Shown here piece after piece: positions 28,553 to 37,687 of a DNA stretch of 64,000 nucleotides (position 1 is the first letter of the stretch; each line of letters begins with the position of its first letter). The stretch is from CAUZIZ01 sp965218775 (lineage in GTDB: Bacteria > Acidobacteriota > UBA6911 > RPQK01 > JAJDTT01), in assembly GCA_965218775.1 (NCBI GenBank), contig CBDCLS010000004.1, positions 1,240,001 to 1,304,000 of the forward strand. Direction: 5' to 3'. A model generated the notes under the pieces. It did not search any database. It saw only the letters and a program-made list of their open reading frames with translations, and had not been told where the DNA came from. Position numbers and translations under genes: made by a program.

Positions 28553-29650
28553 GTGAGCACGCTGATTGGACAGCCCAGGGAGGCCCTAGATACACCGGTT
28601 CTGCTGGTTGATCTTGACATACTGCAGCGGAATATCGATCGGATGTCGAGGATCATTATTAAGGAGGCGGGAGTCGGCTGGCGCCCTCATACCAAGGCCA
28701 TGAAGACGCCTGCGCTGGCAAAGCTGTGTCTGGAGGCAGGAGCGCACGGTATCACCTGCGCCAAACTTGGCGAAGCGGAAATCATGGCAGCCGCTGGGAT
28801 TTCGGACATCCTCGTAGCGAATCAGATTGTGGGGGCGACGAAGATCGAACGCTTGGTGAACGTCTGTGCACAAGCGGATGTGATGGTTTGTGTCGACGAT
28901 ATAGAGAACGTCAAGGCGATCGACGAAGCTGCCGGGACGAAGGGCGTCCGCCCCCGCGTCCTGATCGAAGTGAATGTCGGTATGGAGCGGGCTGGTTTGC
29001 CGCCAGGCGCGCCTACGCTAGCACTCGCGGAGGAGATCGCCCGGCTGCAGAACATTCGTTTCACCGGCCTGCAAACCTGGGAATCTCACGTTCTTTCTGT
29101 CGCTGATGTCGCGGAGAAGAAACGTATGGTCACCGAATCCCTGGGTAAGCTGACCGAGACCGCAGAATCGATTCGGAAGGCCGGCATCCCCGTCGAGATC
29201 ATCAGCTGTGGCGGCACGGGTACGTACTGGATCAGTGCGTTTGTGCCCGGGATCACCGAAATCGAGGCTGGGGGTGGCGTCTACTGCGACGTGGCCTACC
29301 GCCACGGGTACGGCGTGGACCACGAGTATGCGCTGACACTCTTGTCTACGGTCACCAGCCGGCCCACCGCGACTCGTATCATCTGCGATTCCGGCTTCAA
29401 GACGTTGAGCGGTCATCATAGCAACCCACAGCCGCTCGGTTGTGGCGAAGTCGATACGTTTGTGCTCTCGGCCGAGCACGGTATTATCACACTCCACCAG
29501 CCCAACGAATCACCCCGAGCCGGCGACAAGATAGAAATCATTCCGGGCTACTCGGATTCCACGGTATTCCTCCACGATGTCCTTTACGGCACCCGCGCCG
29601 GCCGCGTAGAAGCGGTGTGGCCCCTCGTGGGCCGAGGCAAGCTCCAGTAG
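28553..29650 (+). CDS. D-threonine aldolase-like (alanine racemase N-terminal fold) PLP enzyme
   Basis: 365 residues from GTG 28553, chosen because GGAGGAGGAG at 28537-28546 is correctly spaced; the frame is open back to TTG 28535, but that start would overlap the binding site. Fold type III PLP enzyme: DTPVLLVDLDILQRNI, RPHTKAMKTPALAK with PLP-lysine candidate Lys48, LIEVNVGMERAGLPPG, ISCGGTGTYW, EIEAGGGVYCD, and the metal-binding-type C-terminus PGYSDSTVFLHDVLYG. Family members split D-threonine or D-3-hydroxyaspartate into glycine or glyoxylate products, or dehydrate D-serine. Specificity is not readable from sequence alone. REP copies begin 36 bp after the stop. Confidence 0.9.
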   Translation: MSTLIGQPREALDTPVLLVDLDILQRNIDRMSRIIIKEAGVGWRPHTKAMKTPALAKLCLEAGAHGITCAKLGEAEIMAAAGISDILVANQIVGATKIERLVNVCAQADVMVCVDDIENVKAIDEAAGTKGVRPRVLIEVNVGMERAGLPPGAPTLALAEEIARLQNIRFTGLQTWESHVLSVADVAEKKRMVTESLGKLTETAESIRKAGIPVEIISCGGTGTYWISAFVPGITEIEAGGGVYCDVAYRHGYGVDHEYALTLLSTVTSRPTATRIICDSGFKTLSGHHSNPQPLGCGEVDTFVLSAEHGIITLHQPNESPRAGDKIEIIPGYSDSTVFLHDVLYGTRAGRVEAVWPLVGRGKLQ

Positions 29651-29686
29651 ACGGAGCTCAGGAAGTCGGCTCCCCAGCTCAGAAAA

Positions 29687-29906
29687 AACAGTCCGTCCCT
29701 TTCTCGGCCTCCCCCTCATTCGCCTTCCTCCCCAGCCGAGAAAAACAGTCTGTCCCCTTCTCGGATATGTCCCCTTCTCGGATACCCTTCTCGGATACTC
29801 GGTCTCTCGGATTCTCTGCCGCCGTGGAAAAACAGCCTGTCCCTTTCTCCGAGCCCCTCTTTCCTCGCCGGAGCCGTCCCTCCAGCCCAGAAAAACAGTC
29901 TGTCCC
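29687..29906 (-). repeat. REP-like cluster, four reversed copies with TTCTCGGA spacers
   Basis: Reversed cores at 29687-29699 (CCGTCCC variant), 29744-29756, 29831-29843 and 29894-29906. Copies are linked by short repeats of CTTCTCGGATA or TTTCTCGGACTTG; the last type occurs three times in tandem after the final core (29908-29948). The rest of the gap to 30072 shows nothing recognisable. Confidence 0.88.
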
Positions 29907-30072
29907 TTTCTCGGACTTGCTTTCTCGGACTTGTCTTTCTCGGACTTGAGGCTTATCGGCTATCGGTCCGGGGCCGGCAAGGTATTTCCAGCCTCTTGTC
30001 TTCGGCGCTTTGCGGTTTGGGATTCAGCTGTTATCGCTATCGCGGAGATCTAGCTCGAATGGGCCGAAGTGA

Positions 30073-30975
30073 TCAGTACGCAAGACCCGCTTCTTCGAGC
30101 AGGGCTTGGGCCTCGTCTACGTTTCTCTTCAGAGCCTTACGGGGGTCTTCTTCTCCCTGATATTCAATCAGGAGGTTGCCTTGGTAGTTGTGCTGCCGCA
30201 GCTTCTCCAACATCGCTGGGAGGTCGATGATTCCTTCCGACAGGTCCACTCCCCGATAGCTCTGTCCCTGGTCGTCAGTCTGGACCCGGTGCCAGCGCTC
30301 TCCCTCCTTGACCGGCAGGATGTTCTTTAGATGCACATGTGCAAGATAGGGCAGCGTCTCTTGCAGAGACTGGAGAGGGTCCTCTCCTGCGAAAAGAGTC
30401 GGAGCCGGATCGAATATCAGGCGATAATGGGGAGAGTCGACTTGGCTGCAGATGGTCCGGCATTGGGAGCTCTGCCCCATGAGCGGACGGGTCGGCGCGT
30501 AATCGATATTCTCCGACACCAGCGTCAGGCCCGCTGCTCCCGCGTGCTCGGCGGATCGCGACAAACCCTCTATCACCCACTTGCACTGCTCGTCTAGAGA
30601 ATGTCCCTTTTTAGCGATTCCTGGGACAATCATTCCCAGTTCGGCGCCCATGGCTACGCATCGGTCGATCATGCTCCGGGCTTGATCGACCGAGCTCGTA
30701 CGCTGCTCGGGTGGCAGCGCGAGGTCGCAGAAGAAGATGTAGGTCCGGATTGGGAGCCCAGCGTCCTCCGCCAGCCTCATCATGTACTCGGGCTCGCAGT
30801 CTTCCCAGTAAGAATGCATCAACTCCAGGCCACCGACCCCGAGCCGCCCACAGTAGGCAATCGCTTCTTCACGGGTCAGGAAACCAGGGGTTGGACGGTC
30901 GTGAACATTGTGCTCCAGCAGCGCCCAGTCCAGGTTGTAGTCCACCACGTTCAGGCGGTTGCTTATGGCGTTCAT
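30073..30975 (-). CDS. Sugar phosphate isomerase/epimerase-like TIM barrel (second of two)
   Basis: 300 residues from ATG 30975; no signal peptide. AP-endonuclease-2/xylose-isomerase-like fold: GRLGVGGLELMHSYW strand-1 region, MVVP-like strand (LGMIVPGIAKKGH), LTLVSENIDY with the metal-site Glu, SPHYRLIFDPAPTLFAGEDP with the Asp, YLAHVHLKNIL with the His, and LLIEYQGEEDP with the final Glu. All four usual metal ligands are thus present. Last gene of a five-gene minus-strand operon; its start overlaps the SDR stop by four bases (ATGA-type coupling). Probably acts on a sugar or sugar-acid intermediate with the SDR and the first barrel protein. Confidence 0.88.
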   Translation of the reverse strand: MNAISNRLNVVDYNLDWALLEHNVHDRPTPGFLTREEAIAYCGRLGVGGLELMHSYWEDCEPEYMMRLAEDAGLPIRTYIFFCDLALPPEQRTSSVDQARSMIDRCVAMGAELGMIVPGIAKKGHSLDEQCKWVIEGLSRSAEHAGAAGLTLVSENIDYAPTRPLMGQSSQCRTICSQVDSPHYRLIFDPAPTLFAGEDPLQSLQETLPYLAHVHLKNILPVKEGERWHRVQTDDQGQSYRGVDLSEGIIDLPAMLEKLRQHNYQGNLLIEYQGEEDPRKALKRNVDEAQALLEEAGLAY

Positions 30976-31778
30976 CCGTCGCGCTTGCGGTCCGCAGAGA
31001 AATCGAAATCCGATTGGTCAGGTGAGCGACCTTGAAGGGTCCAGCCGCCGTCCACGTACAGCAACTGACCAGTCACCATGCGGGCCGCATCGCTGGCCAG
31101 AAAAACCGTGGGGCCGACGTAATCCTGGGGGACGGCCACTCGCCCGGCCGGCGTCACTGCTCCCCATTTCTGGTCAAAGTCAGGGTCATAGGCCACATTG
31201 CGCTCATTACTGGTGGCGTGCGGTGCCACCGCGTTTACCCTCACTTGGGGCGCCAGCTCCAGTGCTAGCTGTCGAGTCATCGCTTCCAGACCTCCTTTGG
31301 CCATGGTATAGGCGCCGTGGAAGAACATAATCCCACGCACGGCAATTGAGCTTATATTGACGATGGACCCACCCCCCTGTTCCCTCATCCTGCGGGCCGC
31401 GGCAATCGAGCCGAAGAAGGGCCCCCGCAGGACGGTATCGACGATGTCGTCGAAGTCTGCTTCCGTGACCTCGTCGATGGGACCGAAACGGGTGCGGGCA
31501 GCGTTGTTGATCAGGACATCCAGCTGTCCGAAGCGCTCACATACCCGGTCGATCACCTCTTCGAACTCCGCCTTTGAACCGATGTCGACGGAAAACGGCA
31601 CTGCGGTTCCGCCTGATTCACTAATGGTCCGGCAGGTCTGTTCCGCTCCCGCTGTATCGTGTTTGTAGATTGCGGCGATCCGGGCTCCGTCCTGGGCCAG
31701 ACCAATGGCCAATGCCTGGCCGATCCCCTTACTGGCACCGGTGACCAGTGCAACCTTGCCTTTCAATTGTTCTTCCAT
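30972..31778 (-). CDS. Short-chain dehydrogenase/reductase
   Basis: 268 residues from ATG 31778. Classical SDR: VALVTGASKGIGQA (nucleotide-binding TGxxxGxG at 13-20), VLINNAART (NNAG-like), SIVNISSIAVRG with the catalytic Ser, GAYTMAKGGLE with the YxxxK pair, and VRVNAVAPHATSNERN. The end (ASDAARMVTGQLLYVDGGW) matches the FabG-like branch. No signal peptide. NAD(P)-dependent oxidation or reduction of a hydroxyl group is expected. It sits between two TIM-barrel isomerase-like genes, 23 bp after one and overlapping the other, which suggests a short sugar-catabolic pathway. Confidence 0.93.
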   Translation of the reverse strand: MEEQLKGKVALVTGASKGIGQALAIGLAQDGARIAAIYKHDTAGAEQTCRTISESGGTAVPFSVDIGSKAEFEEVIDRVCERFGQLDVLINNAARTRFGPIDEVTEADFDDIVDTVLRGPFFGSIAAARRMREQGGGSIVNISSIAVRGIMFFHGAYTMAKGGLEAMTRQLALELAPQVRVNAVAPHATSNERNVAYDPDFDQKWGAVTPAGRVAVPQDYVGPTVFLASDAARMVTGQLLYVDGGWTLQGRSPDQSDFDFSADRKRDG

Positions 31779-31801
31779 CTTTATTGCCTCTGGGGTACGT
31801 C

Positions 31802-32659
31802 CTAGAGCGAAACGCCGACAGCGTTGCTGACCTGTTTAATATGGGCTGCCGCCTCGTCGAAGTCGGACTCGGTTTGAAGGTGCTCCAAGATCAGCGGAAG
31901 ATCGCTCCCGATACTCTCCGCACGACGCAGAAAAGTGGCATAGTCGAGGATCCCACGGCCTGGAAGCACTTCCTCGATAGCGACCGTCCGGGCGTCCAGG
32001 CTCCAGTGGACATCCTTGGCGTGACAGGAAAGGATCCGACTACCCAAGAGGTCGAAGCAGCGGTTGATCATTCCGCTGGTGTCGTAATAGGTGTGTGGGT
32101 TCGTCACCAGATTGGCTGGGTCCAGATGGACGCCCAGTCCGGGTCGATCGATAGCTGCGATCAGGTCGAGATAGACCTGGGGGTCGTCGAGCAGGGTCCA
32201 TGGACAAATTTCCAGGGTCAACTTGCTGCGAGTGGGTCGGACCTGGTCGAGCACCTCGCGTACCCAATCCACCACCTCGTCGAAGGCCCGTTCAGAGAAA
32301 TTCTCGGGGTGGTGCCCGACGTGGGAGTCCCACTGGTCTGTTTCGCAGTAAGATCCCACGACTGTAGGGCAGCAGATGGCTCCGACTTCGTCCGCTAGAG
32401 CCAGGATTCTCTTGATTGAAGCGATGTTCTGGCTTCGTTGCTCCGGCTCGTGGTGCAGCGGGTTGACCCAGACAGCGATCTCAGCGAGCAAGATATCGGC
32501 CTGGTCAAGAGCGTTGGCAATGTCTCGGACGGTTGTAGGCTGGTCCAGAACTGCCAAGGGCATGGCGGCGGCGCGGTAGCCTTTCTTACGGCACTCGGTA
32601 ACCAGAGCATCCGGATCCGGGGTGTTCAGGTAGTCATCGATCGTTGCGCCCAAGCGCAT
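31802..32659 (-). CDS. Sugar phosphate isomerase/epimerase-like TIM barrel (first of two)
   Basis: 285 residues from ATG 32659, preferred over TTG 32686 because GGA lies nine bases upstream and the protein then starts MRLGATIDDYL, the normal first strand. Metal-site strands are visible: LTLEICPWTLL (Glu), LGVHLDPANLVTNP (Asp), SCHAKDVHW (His) and DLPLILEHLQTESD (Glu). RCFDLLGSRILSCHAKD is the typical pre-ligand segment. Not closely similar to the second barrel at 30073, so they probably do different steps. Separated from the DUF1501 gene by 45 bp. Confidence 0.88.
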   Translation of the reverse strand: MRLGATIDDYLNTPDPDALVTECRKKGYRAAAMPLAVLDQPTTVRDIANALDQADILLAEIAVWVNPLHHEPEQRSQNIASIKRILALADEVGAICCPTVVGSYCETDQWDSHVGHHPENFSERAFDEVVDWVREVLDQVRPTRSKLTLEICPWTLLDDPQVYLDLIAAIDRPGLGVHLDPANLVTNPHTYYDTSGMINRCFDLLGSRILSCHAKDVHWSLDARTVAIEEVLPGRGILDYATFLRRAESIGSDLPLILEHLQTESDFDEAAAHIKQVSNAVGVSL

Positions 32660-32704
32660 GGGTTGTCGTCCTTTTTCCGCGGTCAACCCGCAACCAGGCG
32701 AAGC

Positions 32705-34201
32705 TCAGGCCAGGATCTGCTGGATGGGCTTGCCGAAGTCCAGATCCAGGCGCTTGTGCCCGGGGACCTCCAGTCTACGCGGATCCAGACCGAGTTGATG
32801 CAGGACGGTGGCGTGGATATCCGTCACGTAGTGCCGATCCTCTATGGCGTGAAAACCTAGCTCGTCGGTAGCTCCGTGGACGGTGCCACCCTGGATCCCA
32901 CCGCCCGCCATCCAGATCGAGAAGGCGTAGGGATGATGATCGCGGCCGCCCCGTTCCCCCTCGACTCCGGGGGAGCGGCCGAACTCAGTGCCCCAGACCA
33001 CTACCGTTTCCTCCAGTAAACCCCGCTGCTTCAGGTCTTTGATTAGCCCTGCGATCGGCAGGTCTACCTGAGCGCAAAGCTTGGTATGGTTCTCTTGCAG
33101 ATTGGAATGAGCATCCCACTGGCCAGCCCCTCCGGCTCCGTGAAACACCTGGACGAAGCGTACTCCCCGCTCTACCAGACGGCGGGCCGTTAGGCAGAGT
33201 TCTCCGAAGTCTCGGGTGTGGTCCTGGTCTAACCCGTAGAGCTTATGAGTGCCTTCCCCTTCTTGTGCGAATCCCAAAGCCTCGGGGATCGAGGTCTGCA
33301 TCCGGAAGGCAAGCTCATACGACTGGATGCGGGCCCGAAGCTCGCGATCTTCAGGATACTCGACCTGGGCCAGGTGGTTGAGGCGCTGCAGTAACCGGAA
33401 CTCGTTCTCCTGCTCTTCCCGGTAGACATCCTGACCTGGTTGACCGAAGGGCAGGGGATTGGGGCCGTCCGATTGTAGCGGGATACCGCTGTGCTCGGGA
33501 CCCAGATAATCCGCCCCATAGACCCCTGGTCCCCCGCAGCAGGAGGAGGTAGCCTCCCCCAGGACCACGAAAGAGGGGAGGTTATCGTTGAGGGAGCCCA
33601 GTCCGTAGTGGACCCAGCCACCGATGGATGGGAAGAAGCCCTGATTGATGTGGCGACCAGTGTGGAACTGCAGTTGAGCCGCGTGATCGTTGTCGGTCGT
33701 CCACATGGAGCGGACAACGGCAAGATCGTCGACACAGCTGCTTAGATGGGGCCACCAGTCCGTGACCTCGACACCTGCCTCACCCCGCCTGGTATAGCCC
33801 ACCTGCATGGGAAAGAGCTGATGCTTTATCTGGTGGGTGCTTTCAGGAAAGAAGGAAACGAAGTTTTCGACGTAGGGTGATTCCAGTACGTCCCTATGGG
33901 GGGTTTCACTGATCTGCATCCCTGCGTACTTGCTCAGTTCCGGTTTGGGATCGAAGCTTTCGAGGTGGCTCACGCCTCCCTGCATGAAGAGCCAGATCAC
34001 GTTCTTGGCCTTGGGCGTAAAGTGAGGTTGGCCGTCTGGCAGGCTCCACCCTGTCGATCGTCCGCTGCGGGCAATACCATCCCTCTGCAGCATGGCTCTA
34101 AGGGCCAGACCCGTAAATCCCATGCCACAATCGGCCAGGAAGGTGCGGCGCCGAACCCTTCCACAGCCGGTAGTCCCGTCGGTCTTCATTGCTCTCTTCA
34201 T
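32705..34201 (-). CDS. DUF1501 protein with twin-arginine-type leader
   Basis: 498 residues from ATG 34201 (GTG 34213 would overlap the upstream gene's stop). Leader GRVRRRTFLADCGMGFTGLALR is Tat-like. The DUF1501 core is complete: NVIWLFMQGGVSHLESFDPKP, SCVDDLAVVRSM, PSIGGWVHYGLGS, GAGGAGQWDAHSN, TVVVWGTEFGRSPG and GRDHHPYAFSIWMAGGGI. Larger than the copy at 10887 because of a longer central region (EEQENEFRLLQRLNHLAQVEY). Paired 11 bp downstream of the big PSCyt/DUF1553 gene, the standard two-gene module; here the module is also followed by three cytoplasmic sugar-type enzymes, unlike the copy at 10887. Confidence 0.93.
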   Translation of the reverse strand: MKRAMKTDGTTGCGRVRRRTFLADCGMGFTGLALRAMLQRDGIARSGRSTGWSLPDGQPHFTPKAKNVIWLFMQGGVSHLESFDPKPELSKYAGMQISETPHRDVLESPYVENFVSFFPESTHQIKHQLFPMQVGYTRRGEAGVEVTDWWPHLSSCVDDLAVVRSMWTTDNDHAAQLQFHTGRHINQGFFPSIGGWVHYGLGSLNDNLPSFVVLGEATSSCCGGPGVYGADYLGPEHSGIPLQSDGPNPLPFGQPGQDVYREEQENEFRLLQRLNHLAQVEYPEDRELRARIQSYELAFRMQTSIPEALGFAQEGEGTHKLYGLDQDHTRDFGELCLTARRLVERGVRFVQVFHGAGGAGQWDAHSNLQENHTKLCAQVDLPIAGLIKDLKQRGLLEETVVVWGTEFGRSPGVEGERGGRDHHPYAFSIWMAGGGIQGGTVHGATDELGFHAIEDRHYVTDIHATVLHQLGLDPRRLEVPGHKRLDLDFGKPIQQILA

Positions 34202-34212
34202 CCCATACCTCA

Positions 34213-37200
34213 CTAGCGCACCGTGACAAAGTCATTGTGGTTGAACAGGACGTGGACCAGGCTCTCTCTGGCTCTCAGATCAGGCTCCTCCGCAGGTGCT
34301 ACCTCAGCAGCTCCGGTTCCCTCGAACCGGGTAAGGTCGGCGGGATTGCGAAGAAGATTCTCCTGTTCTTTCAGGAATCTCCAGCTGGCTTCATGCTCTT
34401 CGTTCGAGGGCAGCCGTCCCAGGACTCTCTGGAAGGCTTCCTCGATGAAACGGGCTTCGTGCCCTTCTCCCCCTGTCAGCCGGTCGATATCGCGGCCGAG
34501 CAGGCGGGCCAGGGTCAGCGACAACTCGCTGTTGGCCAGAGCCAGAGCCTGTTGGGGCACAATACTCTGAGAGCGTCGGTAGCACTGGGTGGGGTCGGCA
34601 GCATCGAAAAGCTTCAGAAACGTGGACTGAGTGTGTGGCGTATGTTGGAAGTAGAGGCTGCGGCGGTAGGAGTCCTGGGCCTTGTCGGCAGGGATAGTGG
34701 GTCCTCCCAGCGTGGAGTCGAGTTGTCCGGCAACCTGCAGCAGACTGTCCCGAACCGCTTCGGCCTCGAGGCGATGAGGTCTCCTGCGCCAGTAGTATCG
34801 ATTGTCGGGATCCTTGGCACGGTTCGAACTCGCCGAATCGCCGAACCCGGACTGCATCTGATAGGTATTGCTGGTGACCATGAGACGGTGGATCGCCTTC
34901 ATGCTCCAGTTTCTCTCCATGAGCTCGACGGCCAGCCAGTCCAACAGCTCGGGATGGGTGGGTGGCTCCCCATTCAAACCTAGATCGGTCACCGTTGGGA
35001 TCAGATCCTGGCTAAAGTGCCGGGACCACATGTGAGCGACCGCCACCCGGGCGGTGAGTGGGTTCTTCGGGTTGGCCATCCAGCGGGCCAGGGCCAGGCG
35101 ACGGCCGCTGCTGGTCCGGGGATAAAGCTTCCCCAACGGAGTGTAGCTCTTGGTTGCCTGCCCTAGAGAAGCCTCGGCCGCCTTCACTTCCTTGCGCACA
35201 CGAGCGACCTTTCTCTCCAACCTCCTCTTGTCCTCCTCCTGATCAGGCTGGGGAGCCTCAAGAGCCGAAGTCAGCTTCTGTCGTGCCTTCAGAAGATTCG
35301 CCTCTGCTCTGAGCAACGAGGCCCGGCGCTCCAATCTGCGTGCCTCCTCGGCCAGGGAATCCGCCTCTGGATCTGGAGGCTCCGAGAATCTCCCCTGGTC
35401 TGCGGCCAGTCGAGCTCCCAGGGCGGGCAGCTGGGCGCGGGCCCAGGCCAGTTCTTTGAGGGCCAGCTCCTCGGCTTCCCGTGCTCGGCGAAGCACCACG
35501 GTCGGTGGCTCCTCCGGAAGCTGATTGATCCAGCTGGAGATGAAGGAAATCTGCTCTGGGGTCAGAGGCGCGGTGTCCAAGGGCATCCTCGGCTGCTTTT
35601 CCCCCCTCAGGTAGACAATCAGGGGACTCTCGGCACCCATCTTCGGTATGACGGCAGGGCCGTTTTTCTCGCCTCCCTCCAGGATCGAGTCCAGGTGGTC
35701 GAGTGCCAGTCCGCTCACCGCTTTCCGGGAATCGTGACAGGTCAGACATCTGGCCTCGAATATGGGAAGAATCTGGCGCTTGAAATCGATCTCGGAGGCA
35801 GAACGAGCCTCTGCTACCGCTGGGGCAGACTCAACCCGTTGCTGGGCGCGTCTCAGGGTGTTGCGGGCTTCCTGCCAGGCTTTCTCGATCTTCTCGATTT
35901 CCAGGCGCGCTTGGGTCAACAGGTCCTCGCCGACGAATCGCCTCAGGGCCGGATAGGAGGACTCCAAGGGGAGATTGACTTCACGGACGTCCAGGTCGGA
36001 TCTTCCTAGAACGGTGGGAACACCCGGGTCAAGAGGACGCTTCTTATCGGGTCGGTTCTCGTCACCTCCCAGAAACTTGAAGGTCTGCGCATAGATTTCA
36101 GGGATGGTGCCGACGGGTTTCCTGGGTTCGGCGTCATAGGTGCGGGGAAGCCCATCCTTCATCGTGTCGGTCTGCCCTGCGACGCGGTCGGTTCTAATGT
36201 CGTAAGGCTCGAAGAAGGCCCGGAATCGGTAGTACTCTTCCTGGGTAACGGAATCGTACTTGTGATCGTGGCAGCGAGCGCATTTGAGGGTGATCCCCAG
36301 GAATGCCGAAGCCGTGTGGTCCACCGCGTCCTGGAGCCAGACGTTGCGATTGAAGATATAGCGGCTTCGGACCAGGTAGCCGGTGGCTGGTAGGACTGAG
36401 GGGTCGTCGGAAGCCACCTCGTCCGCAGCCAGCATCTCAACGATCATCCGGTCGTAGCCTTTGTCCTGGTTCAAGGACTCGATGATCCAATCGCGCCAGC
36501 GCCAGATGTGCCTTTGGCTGTACCGTACCGCAGTCTTGTAGCCGTACCAGTCGCTGTACCGCCAGACATCCATCCAGTGACGTCCCCAGCGCTCCCCGTA
36601 TTGGGGGCTGGAGAGCAGGTCTTCCACCGTCTCCTCATAGGCATCCGAAGAGGTATCTTCAAGAAAGGAACGCAGCTGCTCCGGCGTTGGTGGAAGGCCG
36701 ATCAGATCGAGGTAGATGCGACGCAGCAGGACCCGCCTTTTGGCCCGGGGCAGCGGTTCGAGGCCCAACCGGCCTCGATCAGCCGCAATGAAGGCGTCGA
36801 TGGGATTGCGAACCCAGCCTGGTTCCTTCACCTTCGGCACCTTTGGCCGTTGGGGAGGATCGTAGGCCCAATGCTCTTGGCCGGAATCGGACGATACGGA
36901 TTCCTCCGCTGTCTTGTCGTCGGTCCGCGAATCGGAGCCGGAAGGCTGAGATTGCCGGTCCAATCCCGCGGAGCCACCGGCGGAGGCCTCCTCAGGGCCG
37001 GGCTCTCCAAGCGGCGCCCCCACCCGGATCCAGAAAGCGAGAAGGGCGATCATCTCCCTGGGCAGCTTGGCCGAGAGGAAGGGCATGTGGGGCTCCAGCT
37101 GGTGAGCCACGTGCAAGTAGAGGCGACTCTCCTCGACCTTGCCGGGAACGACGATGACGCCACGACTGCCACCTTTCAAGATCCCCTCGTTGGTAGAGAG

Positions 37201-37431
37201 GTCCAGGCCTGATTGCCTTGATTGACTGTTGTGGCATCCCTGACAGCGATCCCTCAGGAGCGGCCGTATCTGCTCGACGAAAAGTCTCCTGCCCTCTGCC
37301 CGGATGACTTGGGGGGTCGGCACCGGAGCTTCGCTACGGGTTCTTCCGGCAGCTTCCGTCGAGCCGGCCCACGACCCTGATGACAGCAGCAACGGCATCG
37401 TGATAGAGAACCAGAAGCCCTTTTTTATCAA
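34213..37431 (-). CDS. Large exported PSCyt1-DUF1549-DUF1553 protein with an extra haem site
   Basis: 1,072 residues from ATG 37431. Signal peptide 1-22. Order: PSCyt1 haem motif CQGCHNS (Cys63-His67); disordered linker; DUF1549 (NPIDAFIAADRGRLGLEPLP..LRRIYLDLIGLPPTP, about 205-300); CARCHDHKYD near 380; a second PSCyt-like motif CLTCHDS near 560; a Glu/Arg/Leu-rich likely coiled coil (about 650-770: EARRLERRASLLRAEANLLK); DUF1553 (LALARWMANPKNPLTARVAV..HMWSRHFSQDLIP to the end). The internal second CxxCH plus coiled coil is the long variant of this family. A periplasmic electron-transfer or catabolic role is presumed, not shown. First gene of the operon running to 30073. Confidence 0.93.
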   Translation of the reverse strand: MIKKGFWFSITMPLLLSSGSWAGSTEAAGRTRSEAPVPTPQVIRAEGRRLFVEQIRPLLRDRCQGCHNSQSRQSGLDLSTNEGILKGGSRGVIVVPGKVEESRLYLHVAHQLEPHMPFLSAKLPREMIALLAFWIRVGAPLGEPGPEEASAGGSAGLDRQSQPSGSDSRTDDKTAEESVSSDSGQEHWAYDPPQRPKVPKVKEPGWVRNPIDAFIAADRGRLGLEPLPRAKRRVLLRRIYLDLIGLPPTPEQLRSFLEDTSSDAYEETVEDLLSSPQYGERWGRHWMDVWRYSDWYGYKTAVRYSQRHIWRWRDWIIESLNQDKGYDRMIVEMLAADEVASDDPSVLPATGYLVRSRYIFNRNVWLQDAVDHTASAFLGITLKCARCHDHKYDSVTQEEYYRFRAFFEPYDIRTDRVAGQTDTMKDGLPRTYDAEPRKPVGTIPEIYAQTFKFLGGDENRPDKKRPLDPGVPTVLGRSDLDVREVNLPLESSYPALRRFVGEDLLTQARLEIEKIEKAWQEARNTLRRAQQRVESAPAVAEARSASEIDFKRQILPIFEARCLTCHDSRKAVSGLALDHLDSILEGGEKNGPAVIPKMGAESPLIVYLRGEKQPRMPLDTAPLTPEQISFISSWINQLPEEPPTVVLRRAREAEELALKELAWARAQLPALGARLAADQGRFSEPPDPEADSLAEEARRLERRASLLRAEANLLKARQKLTSALEAPQPDQEEDKRRLERKVARVRKEVKAAEASLGQATKSYTPLGKLYPRTSSGRRLALARWMANPKNPLTARVAVAHMWSRHFSQDLIPTVTDLGLNGEPPTHPELLDWLAVELMERNWSMKAIHRLMVTSNTYQMQSGFGDSASSNRAKDPDNRYYWRRRPHRLEAEAVRDSLLQVAGQLDSTLGGPTIPADKAQDSYRRSLYFQHTPHTQSTFLKLFDAADPTQCYRRSQSIVPQQALALANSELSLTLARLLGRDIDRLTGGEGHEARFIEEAFQRVLGRLPSNEEHEASWRFLKEQENLLRNPADLTRFEGTGAAEVAPAEEPDLRARESLVHVLFNHNDFVTVR

Positions 37432-37687
37432 GGAGATCGCCTCTTAAAGGAGGTTTTTGAAAAGCACCGGATGATCAATTCTCTGACCTGGGACAGTCGC
37501 TGTCAAGCTGCTCCAGGGACGGATTCAGTTCAGGCGTGGTATGGTGGGCGTGACCACGTGAGACAGGGACGGAGCGTTCTCGCAGTCATTCCGAGAAAGA
37601 GACGGGGCATTTTAGTTTTTTCGACCCTTTGGCCGGTGGTCGACCTGCTCGTTTGTTGGGCATCGGTACATTCAAGGAGTCTCCTAG

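Noticed and set aside
37494..37600. GGGACGGATTCAG and ACAGGGACGGAGC words upstream of the epimerase gene
   Set aside because: They lack the ACAG-R-CTGT palindrome; not counted as copies.
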